A DNA stretch of 64,000 nucleotides from Modestobacter marinus (lineage in GTDB: Bacteria; Actinomycetota; Actinomycetes; Mycobacteriales; Geodermatophilaceae): the NCBI RefSeq assembly GCF_011758655.1, contig NZ_JAAMPA010000001.1, positions 3,100,001-3,164,000 on the forward strand, given 5' to 3'. The position numbers were made by a program, and so were the translations under genes. This document shows, piece after piece, positions 15,877 to 29,424 of this stretch. How positions within the stretch are numbered: the stretch's first letter is position 1; each line of letters opens with the position of its first letter. The notes beneath the pieces are model-generated. The model saw only the letters and a program-made list of their open reading frames with translations. It was not told the DNA's origin and ran no database searches.

Positions 15877-17087
15877 CCGGGCTGCTGGGCACCTTCAGCG
15901 AGGCCTGGGGTGAGGTCCGGGTGCACAAGGCCCGGGTCCTGCTGTCCCTGGTCGGGGTCTTCCTGGCCGTGCTGGCGATGACCACCGTGACGGCGCTGGG
16001 CCAGATCGCCGCCCAGGTGCAGCAGGAGCAGGCCGAGGCCAGCGGCGGGCGGACGGCGACCATCGGCGTCTCGGCCTACGACCCGATGACCGGCGCCGTC
16101 CCGCAGGAGGAGTGGGACGCCGGGGTCGACGCGCTGGTCGCCCGCTACGGACTCCCCGAGCAGGCGGTGGCCACCCTCGCCCAGGAGAGCGGGCTCTACC
16201 GGTTCCCCGCGGGCACCCAGTCCGTCGAGACCCGCCGAGTCTCGCCGTCCTACGGGCCGCTGCACCGCGTCCAGCCGGTCGAGGGCCGCTGGTTCCGCGC
16301 CGGTGACCGGCAGAGCATGTCGCCCGCGCTGGTCGTCAACCGGGACTTCCTGACGCTGCTCGGCGTGACCGACCTCAGCACCCGCCCGACCGTGGTGATC
16401 GGCGGCCCGCAGCCGGTGCTGGCCACGATCGTCGGCGTGGTCGACTGGAACGAGGGCTGGCCGAGCACGTACCGGATCGACTCCTCCGCCGGGGACGCCG
16501 CCACGGCGGCGGGGGGCCCGGGGTACTACGGGGCGCAGCCCACGCTGGAGCTCTGGGTGCCCTCGGAGCAGGCCGACGCGGTCGTCGCGGCGGTGCAGAG
16601 CGACCTGGCCCGGCTGCTGCCCGGGGCGGAGGTGCAGGCCTACCGCCAGGACCCGGAGAACCTGGAGGACACCATCGCCAAGCTCCGGCTCGCGGTGCGC
16701 GCCGCCGGGCTGGTGGTCCTGGCCCTCGGCGGGCTCGGCGTGCTGAACATCGGGCTGGTCACGGTGCGCCAGCGGATCCGGGAGATCGGCGTCCGGCGGA
16801 GCTTCGGGGCCACCTCGTCGCGGGTCTTCTCCGCGGTCGTGCTGGAGAGCGTGGTCGCCACCGCACTGGCGGGGCTGGCCGCGGTCGCGCTGTCGGTGGC
16901 GATCGTCCGGAACCTGCCGCTGGAGCGGTGGCTGGCCGGCGGCGTACCGCTCGTGGAGGCACCCGGGTTCCCGGTCTCCGCGGCGATCGAGGGGCTGGTC
17001 GCGGCGACGGCCGTCGGCGCGCTGGCCGGGCTGGTCCCCGCGCTGATCGCCGTCCGGGTGAAGGTGATCGACGCGATCCGGTTCTGA
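15873..17087 (+). CDS. FtsX-like ABC permease (MacB core)
   Basis: A 404-aa permease with the MacB layout: an N-terminal membrane helix (about 22-42), a large extracytoplasmic domain (about 50-265) and three C-terminal helices with the family block RQRIREIGVRRSFGAT. It moves or senses cell-envelope substrates rather than importing. The cargo is unknown; in this family it may be a peptide, lipid or antibiotic. Convergent with the Rpf-like gene across a long hairpin. Confidence 0.93.
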   Translation: MTGLLGTFSEAWGEVRVHKARVLLSLVGVFLAVLAMTTVTALGQIAAQVQQEQAEASGGRTATIGVSAYDPMTGAVPQEEWDAGVDALVARYGLPEQAVATLAQESGLYRFPAGTQSVETRRVSPSYGPLHRVQPVEGRWFRAGDRQSMSPALVVNRDFLTLLGVTDLSTRPTVVIGGPQPVLATIVGVVDWNEGWPSTYRIDSSAGDAATAAGGPGYYGAQPTLELWVPSEQADAVVAAVQSDLARLLPGAEVQAYRQDPENLEDTIAKLRLAVRAAGLVVLALGGLGVLNIGLVTVRQRIREIGVRRSFGATSSRVFSAVVLESVVATALAGLAAVALSVAIVRNLPLERWLAGGVPLVEAPGFPVSAAIEGLVAATAVGALAGLVPALIAVRVKVIDAIRF

Positions 17088-17088
17088 C

Positions 17089-17130
17089 GCTCGTCCGGCC
17101 CCCACCACAGGTGGTGGAGGCCGGACGAGC
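17089..17130. terminator. Bidirectional terminator between permease and Rpf-like genes
   Basis: The outer arms gctcgtccggcc (17089-17100) and ggccggacgagc (17119-17130) pair perfectly, and inside them ccaccac (17102-17108) pairs with gtggtgg (17111-17117). Together they make a stem of about 19 pairs starting right after the permease stop codon and ending 18 bases before the Rpf-like stop. Confidence 0.85.
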
Positions 17131-17148
17131 CGCAAGGGGGCTTCCCTG

Positions 17149-17941
<793 letters not shown>

Positions 17942-18152
17942 ACGGGGTTGGGCGGTCCGGCGGTCCTCATGCCGGCCGGTGGGGCGCAGGCACGAGGCCG
18001 AAGGTAGGCACCGGCGGACGACGACGCCCGTCCAATGCGGCAATCGATGGTTCCGAGACCCCCCGGGCCCGGAAAGCCCGTCGGGTCACTGCGCAACGGA
18101 TGCGATCAGTCACGCTCCGTGCCGGAAGGGCGGCGACCGCGCGTGGCCAGGT

Positions 18153-18188
18153 CGGCGCCGCCCCCTGCGGTCGCAGGAGGCGGCGCCG
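18153..18188 (-). terminator. Terminator of the treX-treY transcript
   Basis: The arms 18153-18169 (cggcgccgccccctgcg) and 18172-18188 pair over 17 positions with one mismatch and a minimal loop. The structure ends seven bases from the treY stop codon on the minus strand. Confidence 0.7.
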
Positions 18189-18195
18189 GCCCGGC

Positions 18196-20528
18196 TCAGT
18201 CCCGGACGAGCAGGGCGACCGGCAGCTGGGCGCAGAGCTCGCTCAGCCGGATGCCGCCCGAGTCGGAGACCAGTCGCGAGCCGGTGAGCAGGTCCCGCCA
18301 GGCCCCGGTCCGCGAGCCGACGGCGGTGTCGCCCCAGCCGGTCTCGGCCAGGTGGACCGGCCGACGGGTCGCGACGGTGACGACGCCGCCCCGGTCGAAG
18401 GCGACGACCGAGTCGGCCGCCGGTCCGCGGGCCGGCACCGGGGTGTACCCCGACCACGCCTCCGGGGCGTCGCGCCGGTGCCGCAGCGTGCGGGAGACCA
18501 CCAGCAGCTTGGCCGCGCCGGTCTCGTCGACCGGCGGCACCCAGCCACCGTCCAGCCGGGCCAGCAGGTCGCGGCGCAGGGCGTAGTCGACCGGACGGCG
18601 GTTGTCCGGGTCGACCAGCGAGAAGTCCCACAGCTCGCTGCCCTGGTACACGTCCGGCACCCCGGGGATGGTCAGCTGCAGCAGCTTCTGCGACAGCGAG
18701 TTCGACCAGCCGAAGGGCGCGATCCGCGCGACGAACCGTTCGATCTCCGCGTGCGTGGTGGCGTCGTCGAACGCGGCGTCGACGAGGGCGTGCAGCTGGT
18801 CCTCGAACTCCTGCACCGGGTTGGTCCAGGTGGTCGAGGTGCCCGCCTCCCGGGCCGCCTTCTCCACGTAGGCGTGCGCCCGCTCCCGCGACAGCGGCCA
18901 GGCGCCGACGAGGTTCTGCCACACCAGGTGGGCCAGCGGGCGGTCGGCCAGCGGGTGCCGGCCGAGCCAGCCGCGGACCAGGCCGGCCCACTCGGACGGC
19001 ACCTCGGCGAGCACGGCCAGCCGGGCCCGGACGTCCTCGCTGCGCTTGGTGTCGTGCGTGGACAGCGTCGTCATCGACGCCGGCTTGACCTCCTGGCGGT
19101 GCTGCTGGGCCGCGTGGAACTGCTCGACGGTCGACCCGAACCGGGCCGGGTCACCGCCCACCTCGTTGAGCGCGACGAAGCGGGACCACCGGTAGTAGGC
19201 GCTGTCCTCGACCCCCTTGGCCATCACCGGGCCCGAGGTCTGCTCGAACCGGGTGGCCAGTTCGGTGCCGGCCGAGCCGAGCAGCGGGTGCAGGGCGTCG
19301 ACGGCGGCGGTGAGGTCGGGCCGGCGGCGCTTCACCGCGGCCACCGTGGCGTCCAGGTGCTCACGGCCGTCGGGCAGGTAGCTGCGGTAGACCGGGAAGC
19401 CGGCCAGCAGCTCGGCCAGCCCCTCGGTGACCTGCTCGTCGGGCACGCCCGGCAGGTCGCCGACGATCCGGTGCAGGCGGGCCACCTCGGATCCGAGCAT
19501 GCCGTCGGTGACCTCGCGCTTGCAGTCGTGCACGAGCTCGGCGTAGTCGACCCGGCCGCCGGCCAGCTCGGTGTCCAGCGCGGTGACGGCGCTCTCGCCG
19601 GCGGGGTCGACCAGGACGTCGTCGACCTCGGCGAGCGCGTCGTACCCCGTCGTCCCGGCGGTCTTCCAGCTCTCGGGGAGCTCCTCGCCCGGCTCGAGGA
19701 TCTTCTCCACGACGGTCCACCGGTCACCGGTGGCCTCGGCGAGCAGCTCCAGGTAGCCCTTCGGGTCGGCCAGCCCGTCGGGGTGGTCGATCCGCAGCGC
19801 GTCCACCGCGCCGTTCTCCACCAGCTGGACGACGAGCGCGTGCGTGGCCCGGAAGACGTCCCGGTCCTCGACCCGCAGCCCGGCCAGGGTGTTGATCGCG
19901 AAGAACCGCCGGTAGTTCAGCTGGTCGTCCGCCCGCCGCCAGTCGACCAGCTCGTAGTGCTGCCGGTCGTGCACCTCCTGCGGCGTGCCCGCACCGGTGC
20001 CCGGGGCGATCGGGAAGCGGTTGTCGTAGTACCGGAGCTCGCCGTCGACGACCTCCAGCTGCGCGACGTCGTCCGCGCTGCCCAGCACCGGGATGCGGAT
20101 CCGGCCGCCACCGAAGTCCCAGTCGACGTCGAAGGCGTCGGCGTGGGCCGACTCCCGCCCGTGCTGCAGCAGGTCCCACCACCAGGCGGACTCGGCCGGG
20201 TCGCTGACGCCCATGTGGTTGGGCACCAGGTCCAGGACCAGGCCGAGCCCCCGCTCGTGCAGCGCGCTGACGAACCGGTCGAGCCCGGCCCGCCCGCCGC
20301 GCGGCTCGTCGATGTGCGCGTGGTCGACCGTGTCGTAGCCGTGCGTGCTCCCCGCCGCCGAGCGCAGCAGCGGGGAGGAGTACGCGTGGGTGACGCCGAG
20401 GTCGGCCAGGTAGCCGGCCACGGCCGCCGCGTCGTCGAGGGTGAAGTCGGCGGTCACCTGCAGGCGGTAGGTGCTCGCGGGCACCTCCCGCCGCCGGCTC
20501 CCGGCCGGCTGCGCCGTGGCCGGCTGGG

Positions 20529-20532
<4 letters not shown>
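18196..20532 (-). CDS. treY: Maltooligosyl trehalose synthase TreY
   Basis: Turns the reducing-end alpha-1,4 bond of maltodextrins into alpha,alpha-1,1, making maltooligosyl-trehalose. At 778 aa it has the family's long GH13 barrel: STYRLQ opening, GYDTVDH, LDLVPNHMG, DALRIDHPDG (nucleophile region), VVEKIL (acid) and STHDTKRSED. The GTG start overlaps the treX stop by four bases (GTGA), so the two are coupled. TreX, TreY and the distant TreZ complete the glycogen-to-trehalose path. Confidence 0.97.
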
Positions 20533-22637
<2,105 letters not shown>

Positions 22638-22892
22638 GAAAGGTCGTCCTCCTGAGCTGATCGCCCCTGGGCTCGGGGCGGGGGCGCGGATCGTCACGGC
22701 TGAACCGAGGGGTCGTGGTCGGATGCCCGCTCCCGGGCCTCCGCACACCTGTGACGATCAGGACACCGGCGACGGGGGAGGACGAGCGCGGGCGGTCCTC
22801 GGAGGGAGTCTGCCAAGACCGGTCCGCCCGCCCCCACCGAGCCGACCCGCGGCGCCGCCCACGGGGCTCCGCGGCCTGCCTCCCGGGACGGC

Positions 22893-22924
22893 GACGCCCT
22901 CCGCGGCGGACCGGGGAGGGCGTC
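22893..22924. other. Hairpin in the 567-base treX/uvrB intergenic region
   Basis: Arms gacgccctcc (22893-22902) and ggagggcgtc (22915-22924) are perfectly complementary. A second, looser pair of inverted copies, atcgtcac (22690-22697) and gtgacgat (22751-22758), lies nearer the treX start. Otherwise 22638-23204 is GC-rich sequence with no gene that I can support; it must hold both promoters. Confidence 0.45.
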
Positions 22925-23191
22925 GGCGCCCGGCTGCGGCAGGGTGCGCGCCGGGCCGGGCCGGGAGCGGCAGCCCGGGCGACGCCGACCTCGCCCGGGG
23001 GACCCGGGTGGCACTGGCGGCGACCGGTGCTGCTCGCTCCTGCGGGCGCTGACGGTAGGGGTCCGTCGGCGTGTCGACAAGGCTCCACGACGACGTCGGT
23101 CACATCCGCCGTCCCACGCGTCCCGTGCGGCCCACCGGACGGCGCCACCGGCCCGCGCGGCGCTCGGGCCACTTCTGTCACAGGCCCGTCG

Positions 23192-23197
23192 TACCGT
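23192..23197 (+). promoter_or_regulatory. -10 box for leaderless uvrB
   Basis: TACCGT lies seven bases before the GTG at 23205. No Shine-Dalgarno fits between, so the mRNA probably starts at or next to the GTG. No LexA-type inverted GAAC/GTTC pair is visible nearby. Confidence 0.55.
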
Positions 23198-23204
23198 CGT
23201 CGGC

Positions 23205-25337
<2,133 letters not shown>

Positions 25338-25361
25338 CGCCTCGGCCCCTCCCGTCGCCCG

Positions 25362-25406
25362 CTCCGGCCGGGACTGCCTCCGGCCGGGACTGCCTCCGGC
25401 CGGGAC
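25362..25406. repeat. 16-bp tandem repeat (2.8 copies)
   Basis: The unit ctccggccgggactgc occurs at 25362-25377 and 25378-25393, and its first 13 bases again at 25394-25406. It lies in non-coding DNA just after uvrB. Confidence 0.9.
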
Positions 25407-25428
25407 GGGCAGGGGAGGGCACCGGGCG

Positions 25429-25468
25429 GACGACGGCGCGGGAAGGAAGACGACGGCGCGGGAAAGAA
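25429..25468. repeat. 20-bp tandem duplication
   Basis: The units 25429-25448 and 25449-25468 (gacgacggcgcgggaaggaa and a one-base variant) are adjacent. The region 25338-25569 between uvrB and the riboswitch contains only these repeats and the presumed terC promoter; I see no gene. Confidence 0.85.
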
Positions 25469-25569
25469 CTCGCCGGGGCCGGGAACTCGGCCGGGACGCG
25501 AGGCGTTACGTGCTTCGGGTCCGCCCCCGGGGGTAGCTTTCGGCTGCCCTCAGTGGCTGGTCTTGACGT

Positions 25570-25668
25570 GGAGGGGAGTATCCCGGCACGGCACCGTCGT
25601 CAACACGGGGTCCGATGACCCCCGGCGCTGCTGGCCGGCCCGTGATCGGGTCGGTGGGAGAGACCTCC
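25570..25668 (+). promoter_or_regulatory. yybP-ykoY (Mn2+) riboswitch upstream of terC
   Basis: The leader has the class's 5' block GGAGGGGAGTATCCC, the inner CGTCGTCAACAC element and the 3' block GAGACCTCC. The ends pair as P1: GGAGG (25570-25574) with CCTCC (25664-25668). It lies 34 bases before the terC start. Members of this class sense Mn2+ and are known upstream of TerC and other metal exporters; binding normally raises expression. Identified by eye. Confidence 0.83.
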
Positions 25669-25702
25669 GGTACTGACACCTGCCAGCACCGGAGGAATGT
25701 GC

Positions 25703-26827
25703 ATGGACGTCCCCTTGTGGGTCTGGGGCATCACCGTCGCCGCGATCGTCGGGATGCTCGTCTTCGACTTCTTCGGCCACGTGCGCAAGCCGCACGCGCC
25801 GACCTTGAAGGAATCCGGCACCTGGTCGGCGATCTACGTCGGCATCGCCATCGTGTTCGGGCTGATCGTGCTCGTGTTCTGGGGCGGCACGTACGCCGGT
25901 GAGTACTTCGCCGGCTGGGTCACCGAGAAGAGCCTCTCGGTCGACAACCTGTTCGTCTTCGTGCTGATCATGGCCAGCTTCGCCGTGCCGCGGGAGCTGC
26001 AGCAGAAGGTGCTGCTGTTCGGCATCGCCTTCGCGCTCGTGCTGCGGACGGTGTTCATCTTCGTCGGGGCTGCGGCCATCGAGAACTTCAGCTGGATCTT
26101 CTACGTCTTCGGCGGGTTCCTGATCTACACCGCCTGGGCGCAGGCCAAGAGCGGTGGGCACGACGAGAACGAGGAGTTCAAGGAGAACTCGGTCCTGCGG
26201 CTCACCCGCAAGGTGGTGCCGACGACCGAGGAGTACCACTCCGACCGGCTCACCGCGAAGCTGGACGGCAAGCGCCACATCACCCCGCTGGCCATCGCCC
26301 TGATCGCGATCGGCAGCGCGGACATCCTCTTCGCCGTCGACTCCATCCCGGCGATCTTCGGTCTCACCCAGGAGACCTACCTGGTCTTCACCGCCAACGC
26401 CTTCGCCCTGCTGGGCCTGCGCCAGCTCTTCTTCCTGCTCGACGGGCTGCTCGACAAGCTGGTCTACCTGGCCTACGGCCTCGCCGTGATCCTCGGCTTC
26501 ATCGGCGTCAAGCTGGTCATCCACGCGCTGCACGAGAACGAGCTGCCGTTCATCAACGGCGGTGAGCACGTCACCCTGGTGCCGGAGATCCCGACCTGGC
26601 TGTCGTTGCTGGTCATCCTGGTGACCCTGCTGGTCACGACCTGGGCGAGCCTGCGGAAGAACAAGAAGGACGCCCAGCGGCGTCAGGAGCGCGGCGCCGG
26701 CGAGCCGGCCGCCGACAGCGCAGGGCGGCACATCGGGGCGCCCGGCGACCCGGACGCCGACACGGCCGCCGCGCCGCCGGACCCGCGGGAGGCGCCGGTC
26801 GCCCGGCCGGAGTCACGCCGGGACTGA
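25703..26827 (+). CDS. TerC family integral membrane protein, riboswitch-controlled copy
   Basis: A 374-aa protein with about eight or nine hydrophobic helices and the family's two acidic signatures, SLSVDNLFVF and ILFAVDSIPAIFG, whose Asp residues lie within the membrane. TerC proteins of this type export Mn2+ or load it onto secreted proteins; tellurite resistance is the historical name. GGAGG at 25691-25695 is too close to the ATG at 25697 but seven bases before the one at 25703, so the latter is chosen. The C-terminal 55 residues are a charged, disordered-looking tail. A second TerC gene follows. Confidence 0.94.
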   Translation: MDVPLWVWGITVAAIVGMLVFDFFGHVRKPHAPTLKESGTWSAIYVGIAIVFGLIVLVFWGGTYAGEYFAGWVTEKSLSVDNLFVFVLIMASFAVPRELQQKVLLFGIAFALVLRTVFIFVGAAAIENFSWIFYVFGGFLIYTAWAQAKSGGHDENEEFKENSVLRLTRKVVPTTEEYHSDRLTAKLDGKRHITPLAIALIAIGSADILFAVDSIPAIFGLTQETYLVFTANAFALLGLRQLFFLLDGLLDKLVYLAYGLAVILGFIGVKLVIHALHENELPFINGGEHVTLVPEIPTWLSLLVILVTLLVTTWASLRKNKKDAQRRQERGAGEPAADSAGRHIGAPGDPDADTAAAPPDPREAPVARPESRRD

Positions 26828-26854
26828 GCCGGAGCCACGCAGGACCGAACGGAC

Positions 26855-26888
26855 AGGGGCCGGGGACGACGCGTCGTCCCCGGCCCCT
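26855..26888 (+). terminator. Terminator between the two terC genes
   Basis: Arms aggggccggggacgacg (26855-26871) and its exact complement (26872-26888) form one continuous 34-base palindrome, 27 bases after the first terC stop codon. The second terC must therefore have its own promoter. Confidence 0.88.
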
Positions 26889-26944
26889 GGTGTGACCCGC
26901 GGCGGACTCCGGGTCGTCGTCCGGTGCACGGGGCAACGAGCACG

Positions 26945-26950
26945 TACAGT
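26945..26950 (+). promoter_or_regulatory. -10 box for leaderless second terC
   Basis: TACAGT ends eight bases before the GTG at 26959. There is no room for a riboswitch or a Shine-Dalgarno between. Confidence 0.6.
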
Positions 26951-26958
26951 CTCGGCCC

Positions 26959-28053
26959 GTGGAGCTCCCCGTCTGGTTCGAGATCTCGACGTTCGTGGGG
27001 CTCACCGTCCTGCTGCTCGCCGACCTCGCCCTCGTCGTCCGTCGTCCGCACGAGCCCTCCGTCAAGGAGGCGACCGCCTGGGTCGTCTTCTACGTGGGCC
27101 TCGCGCTGGCCTTCGGCGGGATCGTGCTGGCGGTGACCAACGGGCAGTTCGCCACCGAGTTCTACGCCGGCTGGCTGACCGAGTACTCGCTGTCGGTCGA
27201 CAACCTCTTCGTCTTCGTGATCATCATGGCCCGCTTCCGGGTGCCCCGGAAGCTCCAGCAAGAGGTCCTGATGGTCGGGATCATCATCGCGCTGGTCCTC
27301 CGCGGTCTCTTCATCCTCGCCGGCGCCGCCGTGATCGAGCGGTTCATCTGGGTCTTCTTCCTCTTCGGCGCCTTCCTCGTCTACACCGCGATCAACCTGG
27401 TCCGGCACCGCGACGAGGACGAGGACTACGAGGAGAACGGCCTGATCCGGCGGATGCGCAAGGTCCTGCCGATGACCCAGGACTTCCACGAGAGCAAGAT
27501 CCGGGTCGTCCAGGACGGCAAGAAGCTGTGGACGCCGATGATCGTGGTGTTCCTGGCGCTGGGCACCACCGACCTGCTGTTCGCGCTGGACAGCATCCCG
27601 GCGATCTTCGGGCTGACCCGGGAGCCGTTCATCGTCTTCACTGCGAACATCTTCGCGCTGATGGGCCTGCGGCAGCTGTACTTCCTGCTCGGCGGGCTGC
27701 TCAAGCGGCTGGTGTACCTGTCGCTGGGGCTCGCCGTCATCCTGGCCTTCATCGGCGTCAAGCTGATCCTCGAGGCGCTGCACGAGAACCAGTACCCCTT
27801 CGCCGGGGAGCGCGAGCCGCTGGAGAGCATCCCGGCCATCCCCACCTGGCTGTCCCTGACGGTGATCCTGGTGGTCCTGCTGGTCGCCACCGTGGCCAGC
27901 CTGCTGAAGACGCGTGGCGAGGTGCCCGACGCCGACGGCGCCGCGGTGGACCCCGCCGCCACCGACACCGGGGAGCCCGGGCGGGCCGACGCGCTCACCG
28001 AGGACGAGCGGCGCGCCCGCAGCGCCACCGGCGAGGACCAGCACCGCAGCTGA
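26959..28053 (+). CDS. TerC family integral membrane protein, second copy
   Basis: A 364-aa paralogue of the preceding gene with the same SLSVDNLFVF and LLFALDSIPAIFG signatures and the same helix layout; tails and loops differ, so the duplication is not recent. It lacks the riboswitch and is read from its own leaderless promoter. The charged C-terminal tail is shorter in hydrophobic content than that of the first copy. Both probably handle divalent metal (Mn2+) at the membrane; a division of labour between a metal-induced and a constitutive copy is inference. Confidence 0.93.
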   Translation: MELPVWFEISTFVGLTVLLLADLALVVRRPHEPSVKEATAWVVFYVGLALAFGGIVLAVTNGQFATEFYAGWLTEYSLSVDNLFVFVIIMARFRVPRKLQQEVLMVGIIIALVLRGLFILAGAAVIERFIWVFFLFGAFLVYTAINLVRHRDEDEDYEENGLIRRMRKVLPMTQDFHESKIRVVQDGKKLWTPMIVVFLALGTTDLLFALDSIPAIFGLTREPFIVFTANIFALMGLRQLYFLLGGLLKRLVYLSLGLAVILAFIGVKLILEALHENQYPFAGEREPLESIPAIPTWLSLTVILVVLLVATVASLLKTRGEVPDADGAAVDPAATDTGEPGRADALTEDERRARSATGEDQHRS

Positions 28054-28058
28054 GCCCA

Positions 28059-28086
28059 GCGGCGGCCCGGCTTCCCGGGCCGCCGC
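28059..28086. terminator. Bidirectional terminator, terC / amidohydrolase
   Basis: Arms gcggcggcccgg (28059-28070) and ccgggccgccgc (28075-28086) pair perfectly around a CTTC loop, between the two convergent stop codons at 28053 and 28094. Confidence 0.88.
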
Positions 28087-28093
28087 GGCTCGC

Positions 28094-29338
28094 TCAGCGG
28101 GGCGGGATCGTGCCCGGCTCGACGACCTGACCACCGGCCGCGACCAGGACGCCGTCCCGCCACACCTCCCGCACCCGGCCGGCCAGGCCGGTCAGGTCGT
28201 CGGCGTCGCCGGCCAGCACCACCAGGTCGGCCCGCTTGCCGGGCTGCAGGCTGCCCAGCTCGCCGTCGACCCCCAGCAGCTCGGCGGCCGACAACGTCGC
28301 GGCGTGCCAGGCCTGCGGGGCGGTCATCCCGCAGCCGGCCATCAGGCCGAGCTCGGCGAGGTTGTCGCCGTGCGGGCCCACGCCGCTGTCGGTGCCCATC
28401 GCGACCTTCACCCCGGCCTCGACCGCGCGGCGGACGGACTCGTCGTGCACCGACTGCACCGCGCGCGCCTTCTCGATCACGGCGTCGGGGAGGGACGCCC
28501 CCGCGGCGACCGAGGCGAGCACCGCCCGCGGCGCGGCCAGCGTGGGCACCAGCCAGGTCCCGTGGGTCAGCATCAGGTCGATCGCCTCGTCGTCGAGGTA
28601 GATGCCGTGCTCGATCGAGCGGATGCCGGCCCGGACGGCGGCCTTGATCCCCTCGGCGCCCTGCGCGTGGGCCATCACGTGCACCCCGGCAGCCACCGCC
28701 TCCTCGACGAGCACGTCGAGCTCGGCGGGGCGGAAGTGCGGGTGCCGCGGGTCGTCCCGGGCCGACAGGACGCCGCCGCTGGTGGCCACCTTGAGCACGT
28801 CCGCGCCGGCGCGCAGCAGTTCGCGGACGGTGCGGCGCATCTCGTCCGCGCCGTCCACGACGGTGCCCGGCCGCCCCGGGTGCGGTCCCATCAGCGGCAC
28901 CTCGGCGCCGCAGACGTGCCAGCCGTCGCCGTGCCCGCCGGTCTGGGACAGCATGCTGATCGCGATCTGCATCCGCGGTCCGGCGATCAGCCCGTCGCGC
29001 ACCGCCTGGGCCACCCCCAGGTCGGCACCGCCGGCGTCCCGGACCGACGTGACGCCCACCGCCAGGGTGCGGCGGAGGTTGTGCACCGCCTCGTAGAAGC
29101 CGTAGCTGAACGGCGTCTGCAGCAGCCGCAGCATGTCCACGCCGCTGAGCATCACGTGCACGTGGCAGTCGAACAGGCCCGGCAGCACGGTGGCGCCGGT
29201 GCAGTCGACGACCTCGTCGCCGTCCAACCCCGGGCCGACCTCGAGGACCCGGCCGTCCTCCACGAGGACGTCGGCGATGGCTGCGGGGCCGCCCGTGCCG
29301 TCGAACACCTGACCACCGGCGAACACCTGTCGTGTCAT
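28094..29338 (-). CDS. Metal-dependent amidohydrolase
   Basis: A 414-aa member of the amidohydrolase superfamily, nearest by eye to the imidazolonepropionase/prolidase-like enzymes. Metal ligands are in DCHVHV, a Lys in DVLKVATSGG that may bridge the metals, AHAQG, SIEHG and the final Asp in MGTDSG. The small beta-sandwich at both ends is present (start ADVLVEDGRV, end LVVLAGD). The ATG at 29338 is preferred to the one at 29356, because the -10 box TAGTGT (minus strand, 29346-29351) ends seven bases before it. Substrate unknown; cyclic amides or peptides are possible. Confidence 0.88.
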   Translation of the reverse strand: MTRQVFAGGQVFDGTGGPAAIADVLVEDGRVLEVGPGLDGDEVVDCTGATVLPGLFDCHVHVMLSGVDMLRLLQTPFSYGFYEAVHNLRRTLAVGVTSVRDAGGADLGVAQAVRDGLIAGPRMQIAISMLSQTGGHGDGWHVCGAEVPLMGPHPGRPGTVVDGADEMRRTVRELLRAGADVLKVATSGGVLSARDDPRHPHFRPAELDVLVEEAVAAGVHVMAHAQGAEGIKAAVRAGIRSIEHGIYLDDEAIDLMLTHGTWLVPTLAAPRAVLASVAAGASLPDAVIEKARAVQSVHDESVRRAVEAGVKVAMGTDSGVGPHGDNLAELGLMAGCGMTAPQAWHAATLSAAELLGVDGELGSLQPGKRADLVVLAGDADDLTGLAGRVREVWRDGVLVAAGGQVVEPGTIPPR

Positions 29339-29424
29339 CCGCGTCACACTAGCCATCCGTCGGCGGGCCGCCGGACCGTGCGGCCGAGGGGAGGGCCGGG
29401 CCGGCTCGTGGTTGGCTGCCGGTC

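Noticed and set aside
26828-26958. Second Mn2+ riboswitch before the second terC
   Set aside because: The only structure there is the terminator palindrome, and a -10 box stands eight bases before the start codon.
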